From assembly GCA_017642935.1 (NCBI GenBank), contig JAEPOK010000002.1, positions 1,237,501 to 1,301,500 of the forward strand: a stretch of 64,000 nucleotides of DNA, written 5' to 3'. Below are positions 56,457 through 64,000 of this stretch, piece after piece. Position 1 is the first letter of the stretch; each line of letters starts with the position of its first letter. A program made the position numbers and the translations under genes. This DNA comes from Hyphomicrobiales bacterium (GTDB taxonomy: Bacteria; Pseudomonadota; Alphaproteobacteria; Rhizobiales; MH13). The notes beneath the pieces were generated by a model. The model saw nothing but the letters and a program-made list of their open reading frames with translations, was not told the origin of the DNA and did no database searches.

Positions 56457-57504
56457 GCGCTCCGAGCTTCTCGACGCAGAAAATCGGGACGCCGAAGAGG
56501 TGTCGCTGCGCCCCCATGCGCTGGATGATTTCACCGGCCAGGCCGATGCGCGGGCCAATCTGAAAGTCTTCATAGAGGCAGCGAGCACGCGCAAAGAAGC
56601 GCTGGACCATGTGCTTTTCGTTGGCCCTCCGGGGCTGGGCAAGACCACGCTGGCGCAGATCGTGGCGCGCGAGCTTGGCGTAAACTTCCGCGCAACTTCT
56701 GGACCGGTGATCGCCAAGGCCGGCGATTTGGCGGCGATCCTGACCAATCTGGAAGATCGCGATGTTTTGTTCATCGACGAAATTCATCGCCTCAACCCGG
56801 CGGTGGAGGAGGTGCTCTATCCAGCGATGGAGGATTTCCAGCTCGATCTCATCATCGGTGAGGGACCGGCGGCGCGATCGGTGAAGATCGATCTGTCGCG
56901 GTTTACGTTGGTGGCTGCGACAACGCGCCTAGGCTTGTTGACCACGCCGCTGCGCGATCGGTTCGGCATTCCGATCCGTCTGCAATTCTATTCGCCGGAA
57001 GAGTTGGAGAGGATCGTGCGCCGTGGAGCGCGCCTCTTTGGCGTGCCGATTTCCGATGATGGCGCGCGCGAGATCGCGAAGCGTTCGCGCGGCACGCCGC
57101 GTATCGCCGGGCGTCTGCTGCGGCGGGTGCGGGACTTTGCGCTGGTCGAGGGATCGGGGGCCATCGATCGCGACAATGCCGATGCGGCGCTGACCCGGCT
57201 GGACGTCGATTCCATCGGTCTCGACATGCTCGACCGGCGCTATCTTGATCTGATCGCCTCGAAGTTCGGCGGCGGTCCGGTGGGCATCGAAACGCTTGCG
57301 GCAGCTCTGTCGGAGCCACGCGACGCGCTGGAGGAAATCGTTGAGCCGTTTTTGTTGCAGCAAGGGTTCATTCAGCGCACGCCGCGTGGGCGCCTGATGA
57401 CGCCAGCGGCCTTTGCTCATCTCGGTATTGCCGCGCCGCGCGACCTCAACCCGGCGCAGATGGCTCTGTTGCTGGACGATGAGGACGATACAGGTCGGTC
57501 CTAG
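56449..57504 (+). CDS. ruvB: Holliday junction DNA helicase subunit RuvB
   Basis: 351-residue AAA+ motor. Walker [15 protein letters not shown], Walker [15 protein letters not shown], sensor 1 [20 protein letters not shown] with the arginine finger, and the C-terminal winged helix ([14 protein letters not shown]). It drives branch migration with RuvA. Start ATG 56449 overlaps the upstream membrane gene. Confidence 0.97.
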   Translation: MSERSELLDAENRDAEEVSLRPHALDDFTGQADARANLKVFIEAASTRKEALDHVLFVGPPGLGKTTLAQIVARELGVNFRATSGPVIAKAGDLAAILTNLEDRDVLFIDEIHRLNPAVEEVLYPAMEDFQLDLIIGEGPAARSVKIDLSRFTLVAATTRLGLLTTPLRDRFGIPIRLQFYSPEELERIVRRGARLFGVPISDDGAREIAKRSRGTPRIAGRLLRRVRDFALVEGSGAIDRDNADAALTRLDVDSIGLDMLDRRYLDLIASKFGGGPVGIETLAAALSEPRDALEEIVEPFLLQQGFIQRTPRGRLMTPAAFAHLGIAAPRDLNPAQMALLLDDEDDTGRS

Positions 57505-57584
57505 GGGGCAAAGCCTAGACGATCAGACGCTGGACGCTGCGGGCCGTTGTTTCTACACTTCGTACCCGTTTCGAGTTTCGTGTC

Positions 57585-58415
57585 ATGCCCGGTCGCTATT
57601 ACCGCTACGCCCTTGATGATGTTTGTGTCGTCCAGATCCATGATGGCTGGGACCATCACGCGCCTGCCCACGATTATTTCGGCACCAATGTCGACGATCT
57701 GACGTTTGACGAGGAGTGCATCTCGCTGGGGACCTCACCGGCGGAGTTCGACTTCCCCGTCACCATGACGCTGATTGAATCGGGCGGAAAGCGGGTGCTG
57801 GTCGATGCCGGGTTTGGGCCATCCGGCCCGTCGCACAGCGGTGGTCTGCCGAAAGGCTTGGCGGCGCTGGGCATTGAACCGGACAGCGTGGATGTGGTGG
57901 TGATCTCCCATCTGCATGGTGATCATACCGGCGGGCTTTTGGCCGACGACAGCGCACCGCGCTTTCCCAACGCGCGCCATTTGATCGCGGCTGATGAGGC
58001 GAACGCTGCGCCTTCTGATCCCGTACTAGCCGCGCTTGGAACTCTGGTCGATCTGGTGGCGCCAGGTCTTGAGGTTCTGCCGGGTATCGCGCTGGTCGAT
58101 ATGCGCGGTCACACGCCTGGCCATCTGGGCGTTCTGATCTCCGGGCGTTCAGGCTCGGTGTTGGTCGCCAGCGATCTTGCCAACCATCCGGTGTGGGCGT
58201 TCGCGCATCCTGAATGGCATATGCGCTTTGATGCGGACGGCGAAAAAGCGGCCGCCATGCGCGCGCACTGGCTCGGCCGTGCTGCGGATGAAAAGCTGGT
58301 GTTTGCCGGCTATCACATGCCCTTCCCGGCGCTTGGCCGGGTGGAAAGGGTCGGTGCGGCGTTTCGCTATGTGCCGCTTGACTTGGACGTCGCAGGATCG
58401 GCCAGCGCCGCTTGA
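57585..58415 (+). CDS. MBL-fold metallo-hydrolase
   Basis: 276 residues. Metal ligands: VVISHLHGDHTGGLL (HxHxDH), MRGHTPGHLGVLI and VASDLANHP, with the last His in FAGYHMPFPALG. Resembles the lactonase/alkyl-hydrolase side of the superfamily. The C-terminal 49 bp overlap the 3' end of the MFS gene on the other strand. Substrate unknown. Confidence 0.85.
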   Translation: MPGRYYRYALDDVCVVQIHDGWDHHAPAHDYFGTNVDDLTFDEECISLGTSPAEFDFPVTMTLIESGGKRVLVDAGFGPSGPSHSGGLPKGLAALGIEPDSVDVVVISHLHGDHTGGLLADDSAPRFPNARHLIAADEANAAPSDPVLAALGTLVDLVAPGLEVLPGIALVDMRGHTPGHLGVLISGRSGSVLVASDLANHPVWAFAHPEWHMRFDADGEKAAAMRAHWLGRAADEKLVFAGYHMPFPALGRVERVGAAFRYVPLDLDVAGSASAA

Positions 58416-59632
58416 CCCTTGGCAAGATAACGCGCCAGCACCATCAAGGCCGAGGCAAGGATCCCCATAAGGACGGATCCGACCACAACCGGCGTGACAC
58501 TCATATCAAAGGCCGCACCGATCGCAGTGGCGACAGCCACACTGATCAGCGTTTGGATCGATGCGGTGATTGACGAAGCAATGCCGGCGATCTTGCCGAG
58601 CGGTCTAAGTGCGATAGCGTTGTAATTGCCAAACGTGATGCCGACGAAGAACAGCGCCACCGAAATAAAGACCATCCAAACCATCAGCGACGGGTTGTCG
58701 CCAGTGATGCCGATCAAGGTCAGGAAGGCGAGCGACCAGATCACCTGCAGGCCGATGGCAGAGGCGGTGATCGCTTCCATCGTAAAGCGGTTGAGGAGCC
58801 ATGCATTGGCCGTGTTCGAAAGGGCGATAAAGGCTGCCGTCGCGCCAAAGTACAAGGCGAACAGCTCGCCGGTTCCATAGAGGTCCTGCAGGATTTGCTG
58901 CGAGGACACGATGTAACCGAGCAGCGTTCCGAACGCGCAACCCGCCGCCATAGCATAGAGCATCGAGACGGGTGTCGTGACCACGGTCTTGAAGGCTGCC
59001 ACCAATTTGTTAGCCTCGAAGGACGCAAGCTCGGTGTGCGTTTCAGGCTGTCGAAAGGTCAGCCATGTTCCGCCGATCAACGCCATGGCGAGCAGCGCGA
59101 CGAACAGCATCTGCCAGGGTGCGATCAACAGGATCAACTGACCGATGGCCGGTGCAAAGGTCGGCACCAGAATGAAGACCGTCAGAGCGATCGACATCAC
59201 CTGCGCCATTTGCGCGCCGGCAAACTTGTCGCGGACCATGGCGACAATCACGATGCGCGGGGCCGCGCCGCCAAAGCCTTGTAAGAAGCGCCCGATCAGC
59301 AAAACCATAAAATCCTGAGCGATGATGCAAAGGATCGATCCCGCCAGATGGATCGCCAGGCCAATCAGGATAGCGGGCTTGCGGCCGATATAGTCTGACA
59401 GCGGCCCGAAGAGGACCTGACCGACCATCAGTCCGGCAAAGATGATGGTGATGATCGCCTGGCGATCATTGTCTTTGGCAAGCTGGAAATGCGCGCTGAT
59501 GTCGCCGAATGCCGGCAGCATGATGTCCACCGACAGGGCGATAATCGACATCAACATGGCGACCAGCACGACAAACTCGGCCCGACCGGGTTCGGTTCTT
59601 TGGCGCAGGTCTGTCTGTTCGGACGTCGTCAC
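58367..59632 (-). CDS. Bcr/CflA-type multidrug MFS transporter
   Basis: 421 residues from GTG 59632 (MTTSEQTDL as read). Twelve helices; SVDIMLPAFGDI in the first helix is the Bcr/CflA signature, and motif A is GPLSDYIGRKPAILIG. RFLQGFGGAAPRIVIVAMVRD lies in helices 4-5. It is a proton-driven drug exporter by family. The frame is open to a TTG at 59689; the GTG is preferred because it gives the usual N-terminal length. Confidence 0.87.
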   Translation of the reverse strand: MTTSEQTDLRQRTEPGRAEFVVLVAMLMSIIALSVDIMLPAFGDISAHFQLAKDNDRQAIITIIFAGLMVGQVLFGPLSDYIGRKPAILIGLAIHLAGSILCIIAQDFMVLLIGRFLQGFGGAAPRIVIVAMVRDKFAGAQMAQVMSIALTVFILVPTFAPAIGQLILLIAPWQMLFVALLAMALIGGTWLTFRQPETHTELASFEANKLVAAFKTVVTTPVSMLYAMAAGCAFGTLLGYIVSSQQILQDLYGTGELFALYFGATAAFIALSNTANAWLLNRFTMEAITASAIGLQVIWSLAFLTLIGITGDNPSLMVWMVFISVALFFVGITFGNYNAIALRPLGKIAGIASSITASIQTLISVAVATAIGAAFDMSVTPVVVGSVLMGILASALMVLARYLAKGQAALADPATSKSSGT

Positions 59633-59834
59633 GTGATGTTGGGCCTTTGGGTGAAGAGGATTAGCTCCTTCCCACACCGCTATCGCCAAGTCGAGGTGGC
59701 GCGCGTCACACAGTTATCACTTTGTGTGGCGTGTCATTCGAACTTTGTTACTGGCGGGGTTGTTTGACAGGGCCAAGTGTTGGATCAGGGGCGTCTGGCT
59801 TGTTCTAGAAAATGCCTATCATGATCGGTTTCTG

Positions 59835-60257
59835 ATGCCCCAAAACGACGCCCACCCCCTGGCCCATTCGATCTCGGTGCGTGTCTACTATGAAGACACC
59901 GATCTGGCGGGCATCGTCTACCATGCGAACTATCTGAAATTCATGGAGCGGGCGCGCACCGAAACCTTACGCGCCTACGGCATCACCCAAACCGAACAGG
60001 CCAAGGACGATGTCTACCTGTCGGTGGTTGCGATGGACATCGCCTTCAAGGCGCCGGCACGGATCGATGACCTTTTGACGGTTGAAGCCGTGCCTGTCTC
60101 GACAACAGGCGTACGTGGAACCATTGCCCAACGGGTTCTGCTCGGCGAGCGCGAACTTTGCACCGCCATGGTCACGGTGGTCTGCATGAACGCCAAGGGT
60201 CGCCCGGTGCGGATGCCCCAGGTTGTGCGCGACCTGTTTGCTTCAACCGAAGGCTGA
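59835..60257 (+). CDS. ybgC: Acyl-CoA thioester hydrolase YbgC
   Basis: 140 residues from ATG 59835 (MPQNDAHPLAHSISVRVYYEDTDLAG in parts). Hot-dog fold with the catalytic Asp in YYEDTDLAGIVYHANYLKFM. First gene of the tol-pal cluster, as in most proteobacteria. The frame extends 111 bp upstream, but that part has no conserved look. Confidence 0.92.
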   Translation: MPQNDAHPLAHSISVRVYYEDTDLAGIVYHANYLKFMERARTETLRAYGITQTEQAKDDVYLSVVAMDIAFKAPARIDDLLTVEAVPVSTTGVRGTIAQRVLLGERELCTAMVTVVCMNAKGRPVRMPQVVRDLFASTEG

Positions 60258-60261
60258 TCCG

Positions 60262-60287
60262 CTAACCCTTGGTTAACCATGCCTTAG
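60262..60287. promoter_or_regulatory. Paired CtrA-like boxes upstream of tolQ
   Basis: On the plus strand CTAA-N7-TTAAC (60262-60277), and on the minus strand also CTAA-N7-TTAAC (60287-60272), sharing the central TTAA. Each has one mismatch to TTAA-N7-TTAAC. Located 148-173 bp before the tolQ start, just after the ybgC stop. Confidence 0.45.
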
Positions 60288-60434
60288 GGTTGGGTGGTTA
60301 GGCTTACCTCCAAAGCCGTGACGGCTGAGCCGCCTGATGTGCGGCGCAGCATAGCGTCCTGATGATGCCACAATCGCAGCGCACCAGCGCCCGCCAGCTC
60401 GACCACCACTGTTTATCAAGACCTGAGGAACCCC

Positions 60435-61172
60435 ATGGACGGAACGGACGTTCTTACCACCGCCTTGAACGCGCAGAGCCACGATCTGTCGCTTTATGGC
60501 CTCTTCATCCAGGCCCATATCGTGGTGAAGATCGTGATGATTGGTCTGGTGATTGCCTCGGTTTGGTGCTGGGGCATCGTCATCGACAAATATCTGATGT
60601 TCTCGCGCAACAAGAAGGCGATGGATCGCTTTGAGCGTGTGTTCTGGTCCGGTCAGTCGCTGGAAGAGCTTTACACCGTTACCGCGCAGCGCACGAACAC
60701 CACGATGGCCGCCCTTTTTGTTGCGGCGATGCGCGAATGGAAGCGCAGCCATGAGCGCAACGCTCGTTCGATTGTCGGCCTGCAGACCCGCATCGAAAAG
60801 GTGCTGGATGTTACGATCGCGCGCGAGTCGGAGAAGTTGGAGAACGGCCTTCTGGTGCTGGCCTCGGTCGGTTCAGCTGGTCCGTTCATCGGTCTGTTCG
60901 GCACCGTCTGGGGTATCATGACGGCCTTCCAGGCCATCGCGGCGACGGAAAACGCCAACCTGGCGGTTGTGGCGCCAGGCATCGCCGAAGCCTTGTTTGC
61001 GACAGCGCTTGGCCTCGTTGCGGCCATTCCGGCGACAATTTTTTACAACAAGTTCGTGGCCGATGTCGCGCGGCAGACAACGCGCATGGAAGGCTTTGCC
61101 GACGAGTTTTCGTCCATCCTTTCGCGCCAGATCGATGAGCGCGCCGCAGCGCGCCCCGCGGCTGCGCAGTAA
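60435..61172 (+). CDS. tolQ: Tol-Pal system protein TolQ
   Basis: 245 residues. Three helices: HIVVKIVMIGLVIASVWCWG, LLVLASVGSAGPFIGLFGTV with the GPFIGLFGTVWGIM channel motif, and GIAEALFATALGLVAAIPAT. Forms the proton channel with TolR and powers outer-membrane constriction at division. The 177-bp gap before it contains CtrA-like boxes. Confidence 0.96.
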   Translation: MDGTDVLTTALNAQSHDLSLYGLFIQAHIVVKIVMIGLVIASVWCWGIVIDKYLMFSRNKKAMDRFERVFWSGQSLEELYTVTAQRTNTTMAALFVAAMREWKRSHERNARSIVGLQTRIEKVLDVTIARESEKLENGLLVLASVGSAGPFIGLFGTVWGIMTAFQAIAATENANLAVVAPGIAEALFATALGLVAAIPATIFYNKFVADVARQTTRMEGFADEFSSILSRQIDERAAARPAAAQ

Positions 61173-61184
61173 GGACGCCAAGAT

Positions 61185-61634
61185 ATGGGAATGGGTATTG
61201 CCAGCGGTGGTTCAGGTGGCTCGCGCCGTAGGCGTCGGGCGCGTCCGCGCGCGATGAGCGAGATCAACGTCACGCCATTTGTAGACGTGATGTTGGTGCT
61301 TCTGATCATCTTTATGGTCGCCGCCCCCTTGCTGGTGGTCGGCGTGCCGATCGATTTGCCGGAGACCTCGGCCAACGCGCTGGAAAGCGAAGAAGAGCCG
61401 ATCACCGTCTCGGTGACCGCCGATGGTCGGGTGTTCCTCCAAGAAACCGAAACCACGCTTGATCAGTTGCTTGCGACTTTGGAGGCGATTGCCGGCGAGG
61501 GCGTCGATACCCGTATTTTCGTGCGCGGTGACCGCGGCACCGATTACGGCACAATCATGCAAGTGATGGCGCGCATTTCCGGTGCTGGCTACCAGCGCTT
61601 GGGGCTTGTGACGGCAGAAGAGGAAGGGTCTTAA
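61185..61634 (+). CDS. tolR: Tol-Pal system protein TolR
   Basis: 149 residues. MSEINVTPFVDVMLVLLIIF holds the single helix with the essential Asp; the periplasmic domain follows. A basic Arg-rich stretch (SRRRRRARPRAM) keeps the N-terminus inside. Twelve bp after tolQ. Confidence 0.96.
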   Translation: MGMGIASGGSGGSRRRRRARPRAMSEINVTPFVDVMLVLLIIFMVAAPLLVVGVPIDLPETSANALESEEEPITVSVTADGRVFLQETETTLDQLLATLEAIAGEGVDTRIFVRGDRGTDYGTIMQVMARISGAGYQRLGLVTAEEEGS

Positions 61635-61666
61635 GCGGCCGGCTTCTGCACGCTGACGGATCAACT

Positions 61667-62632
61667 ATGCGGCTTGGTGTCCCCCTTTCCTTGGTTCTTC
61701 ATGGCGCGCTTTTTGGCGGGCTGGTGATCAATCTGTCTGAGCCGGAACCTTTCGACATAATTACCGCGCAGGCCGTACCGGTGGATATCCTCTCACCGGA
61801 AGAATTCAGTCAGATCACGCGCGGCATGCGCACGGCCGAGCCGCTTCCAACGCCGGAAACGCCGCCGTCAGCCGGGCCATCTGAGGTGGATCGCGGAACC
61901 GACACCGGTGGCGAAGGCCGGCAGGATGCCGCCACCGCTGCTGACGATGCGCGGGCAACGCCGGATACGGCTGCGCCGCCACCGCCACCCCCTCCACCTG
62001 AACCAGAGCCTGAGCCGGTGGAAGCCGAGCCGGAACCCGCGCCTGCGCCCGAGCCAGAGGTGGCTGAGCCAGAACCTGCGCCTGCCGAAGAGCCGGCGCC
62101 GGAACCAGAGCCAACGCAGAGCGCGCGGTTCTCAGCGCCCGCACCGTTGGCGCGGCCCGACATCGCGCCGCAGCCTGTGCAACGGCCCGAACCGGTGCAA
62201 CAGCCGGATGACAGTCAGTTCAATCCCGATGAGATCGCGGCCCTTATCAACCGCGACGAAAATCAGGGCGGCGGCGGTGCTGCCGATCAGGCCCCAGCGA
62301 CGCGTGGCGCCGCCGAAGGGCGCGATCAGACGCTGTCGGAAAGCGAAATGGATGCCTTGCGCCGCCAGATCGCACGCTGCTGGAACCCACCCGTCGGGGC
62401 CGTTGGTGCCGACGATCTTGTCGTTCGCGTGCAAATGAACCTTGCTGAGGATGGATCGTTGAGAGGCGGGGCCTCAGTGATCAATTCCTCGGGCAACCCA
62501 GCCTTCCAGGCGGCGGCTGATAGCGCTGTACGGGCAGTTCGACGGTGCGCGCCATATTCTCTGCCCTTTGAGAAGTATGCTGCCTGGCAGAATGTGATAG
62601 TCAATTTCGACCCGCGCGAAATGTTGCGCTAA
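61667..62632 (+). CDS. tolA: Tol-Pal system protein TolA-like
   Basis: 321 residues. A short N-terminal helix (VPLSLVLHGALFGGLVINL, the SHLxHxxLF-type TolA motif) is followed by a long Pro/Glu/Ala-rich stalk (about residues 75-185, with many EPEP and APEPE repeats) and a C-terminal TonB/TolA domain (LRRQIARCWNPPVGAVG, VQMNLAEDGSLRGGAS, AVRRCAPYSLPFEKY). It spans the periplasm and links TolQR to TolB/Pal. The stalk is prolyl-rich instead of the alanine helix of enterics. Confidence 0.9.
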   Translation: MRLGVPLSLVLHGALFGGLVINLSEPEPFDIITAQAVPVDILSPEEFSQITRGMRTAEPLPTPETPPSAGPSEVDRGTDTGGEGRQDAATAADDARATPDTAAPPPPPPPPEPEPEPVEAEPEPAPAPEPEVAEPEPAPAEEPAPEPEPTQSARFSAPAPLARPDIAPQPVQRPEPVQQPDDSQFNPDEIAALINRDENQGGGGAADQAPATRGAAEGRDQTLSESEMDALRRQIARCWNPPVGAVGADDLVVRVQMNLAEDGSLRGGASVINSSGNPAFQAAADSAVRAVRRCAPYSLPFEKYAAWQNVIVNFDPREMLR

Positions 62633-62662
62633 CAACGGCGTGCGGTTTTAGGAGTGAAGTGA

Positions 62663-64000
62663 ATGTCGATGCTGAAATCTGGTACAATCCGCAGCGTCCA
62701 CCCCTTCGTGTTGGTTTTCGCCATGGCGATCATGGCCTTGTTGGTTTCTTTTAGGCCCGCCCATGCGGTGCTCGAGATCGACATCACGCAGGGCAATCTT
62801 GAACCGCTGCCCATTGCTATCCCGGCCTTCACCTCGGCGACCGGCGATGGCGATATTGCGGCGCAGATGAGCCAGGTCATCTCCAACAACCTCAATCGTT
62901 CGGGACTTTTTCGAACACTGGACCCGGCTTCGTTCATCGAGCAGGGCCTGACGGTCAGTGCTGGTCCGAATTTCGCCGAATGGCGGGTGATCAACGCGCA
63001 AGCCTTGGTTGTCGGCCAGGTGGAGCGCCAAGGTGATGGTCGGCTGCGGGTCGATTTTCGCCTCTGGGATGTGTTTGGCGCTGAATCCATGATCGGCCAG
63101 CAATATTTTACCACGCCGGACAATTGGCGCCGTGTCGCGCACATCATTTCCGATGCTATCTATCAGCGCTTGACCGGTGAGAGCGGCTACTTTGACACGC
63201 GCGTTGTGTTCGTTGACGAGACTGGCCCAAAAGAGAACCGCATCAAGCGGTTGGCGATCATGGATCAGGATGGCGCCAATGTGCGCTATCTGACCACCGG
63301 CAATGATCTCGTGCTCACGCCGCGCTTTTCGCCAGGTCGGCAAGAGATCACCTACATGTCCTATGATGGCGGGCAGCCGCAGGTCTATCTGCTCAACATC
63401 GAGACAGGTCAGCGGCGCATTGTCGGCAACTTTCCTGGCATGACCTTTGCCCCGCGCTTTTCGCCGGACGGCGGCAATCTGGTTTTCAGCCTGTTGCAGA
63501 ATGACGGCTATTCAGACGTCTATCGCTTCGACCTGCAGACGCAGACCACAACGCGCATGACCTCTTCACCGTCCATCGACACGTCGCCGAGCTTTGCGCC
63601 CGACGGCCGGCGCGTGACCTTTGCCTCGGATCGCTCAGGTTCGGGACAGATCTATGTGATGAACGCCGATGGTTCCGGCCAGGAGCGTATTTCGTTTGGG
63701 TCTGGCACCTATTCGACGCCGGTCTGGTCACCGCGCGGCGATCTGATCGCCTTCACCAAGCAGCAGGGTGGCCGCTTTCTGATCGGGGTAATGAATCCTG
63801 ATGGGTCAGGTGAGCGCATCCTGACCGAAGGCTTTCACAATGAGGGGCCAACCTGGGCACCCAATGGCCGCGTGTTGATGTTCTTCCGCGATACGCCGGG
63901 CGCCAATGGCGGCCCACAGCTTTGGACGATTGATCTCACCGGTTTCAACGAGTTGCGGGTCGATACGCCCTCCTTCGGGTCCGACCCGGCCTGGTCGCCG
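62663..64000 (+). CDS. tolB: Tol-Pal system protein TolB (runs off the window)
   Basis: 446 codons are open from ATG 62663 to the window end, with AGGAG 8-12 bp upstream. A Sec signal peptide ([16 protein letters not shown]) is followed by the N-terminal domain ([20 protein letters not shown]) and six beta-propeller WD/YVTN-like blades ([45 protein letters not shown]). Periplasmic; binds TolA, Pal and Lpp-like proteins. Only the last few residues are likely missing. Confidence 0.96.
   Translation, partial: MSMLKSGTIRSVHPFVLVFAMAIMALLVSFRPAHAVLEIDITQGNLEPLPIAIPAFTSATGDGDIAAQMSQVISNNLNRSGLFRTLDPASFIEQGLTVSAGPNFAEWRVINAQALVVGQVERQGDGRLRVDFRLWDVFGAESMIGQQYFTTPDNWRRVAHIISDAIYQRLTGESGYFDTRVVFVDETGPKENRIKRLAIMDQDGANVRYLTTGNDLVLTPRFSPGRQEITYMSYDGGQPQVYLLNIETGQRRIVGNFPGMTFAPRFSPDGGNLVFSLLQNDGYSDVYRFDLQTQTTTRMTSSPSIDTSPSFAPDGRRVTFASDRSGSGQIYVMNADGSGQERISFGSGTYSTPVWSPRGDLIAFTKQQGGRFLIGVMNPDGSGERILTEGFHNEGPTWAPNGRVLMFFRDTPGANGGPQLWTIDLTGFNELRVDTPSFGSDPAWSP

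Noticed and set aside
1-64000. CRISPR arrays, tRNA or rRNA genes, prophage or IS elements
   Set aside because: No regular spaced repeats, no tRNA-like cloverleaf in the gaps, no transposase, integrase or phage gene in any frame I read.

Overview
The window is a stretch of core chromosome from a GC-rich alphaproteobacterium, most likely of the order Hyphomicrobiales (Rhizobiales). The support is gene content and order: pyk next to DUF1036, N-formylglutamate amidohydrolase, DUF1244 and DUF2312; an aa3 oxidase subunit IV peptide in front of a three-gene pntA/pntAB/pntB transhydrogenase; a TrcR (DUF1013) gene; DUF1192 beside a quinone oxidoreductase; DUF1465 next to rpmE; DUF4164, zapA, 6S RNA and 5-formyl-THF cyclo-ligase in a row; and ruvCAB, ybgC and tolQRAB. 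I see no rRNA, tRNA, CRISPR array, prophage or insertion sequence. This reading was done by eye from sequence and translations, without database searches.

Layout. 1-11 kb: alpha/beta hydrolase, pyk, DUF1036, formylglutamate deformylase, two small conserved proteins, then three minus-strand genes (DUF882 peptidase-like protein, L,D-transpeptidase, orphan sigma-54 response regulator). 11-18.8 kb: oligoendopeptidase F, an ABC1/UbiB kinase, oxidase subunit IV, pnt operon and an unknown ORF. 18.8-26.4 kb: TPR lipoprotein, rpsU, purEK, two divergent DUF465 coiled-coil proteins, propionyl-CoA synthetase, an SDR and trcR. 26.5-36.8 kb is the most accessory part: an ArsR repressor of the BigR/SqrR type with a membrane protein behind a perfect AT-rich palindrome, a quinone oxidoreductase, a DMT permease, a DJ-1/PfpI protein, a LysR regulator, DUF1465, rpmE, an MsbA-like exporter, and a TetR repressor divergent from a GNAT fusion gene with two matching operators.

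36.8-48.2 kb is one long minus-strand run: an ExbB/MotA-like plus OmpA/MotB-like pair, an inositol monophosphatase, efp, a Sel1 protein, a thiE-like gene, and a central carbon block (tkt, gap, pgk, class I fba). The pgk reading frame is fused in frame to an N-terminal membrane helix. 48.4-64 kb, mostly plus strand, holds zapA, 6S RNA, fau, ymdB-like, a soluble chemoreceptor, yebC, a TauE permease, ruvC-ruvA, three small membrane proteins, ruvB, an MBL hydrolase, an MFS exporter and ybgC-tolQRAB. TolB runs off the right end.

The points most worth a second look are the membrane-helix/PGK fusion and the small membrane peptide before it; the persulfide-type ArsR operon with its operator; the double TetR operator and fused GNAT gene; three unknown membrane proteins wedged between ruvA and ruvB; a folded element with a LacI-type palindrome upstream of yebC; CtrA-like boxes before tolQ and the DUF882 gene; and a possible small RNA downstream of the LysR gene.
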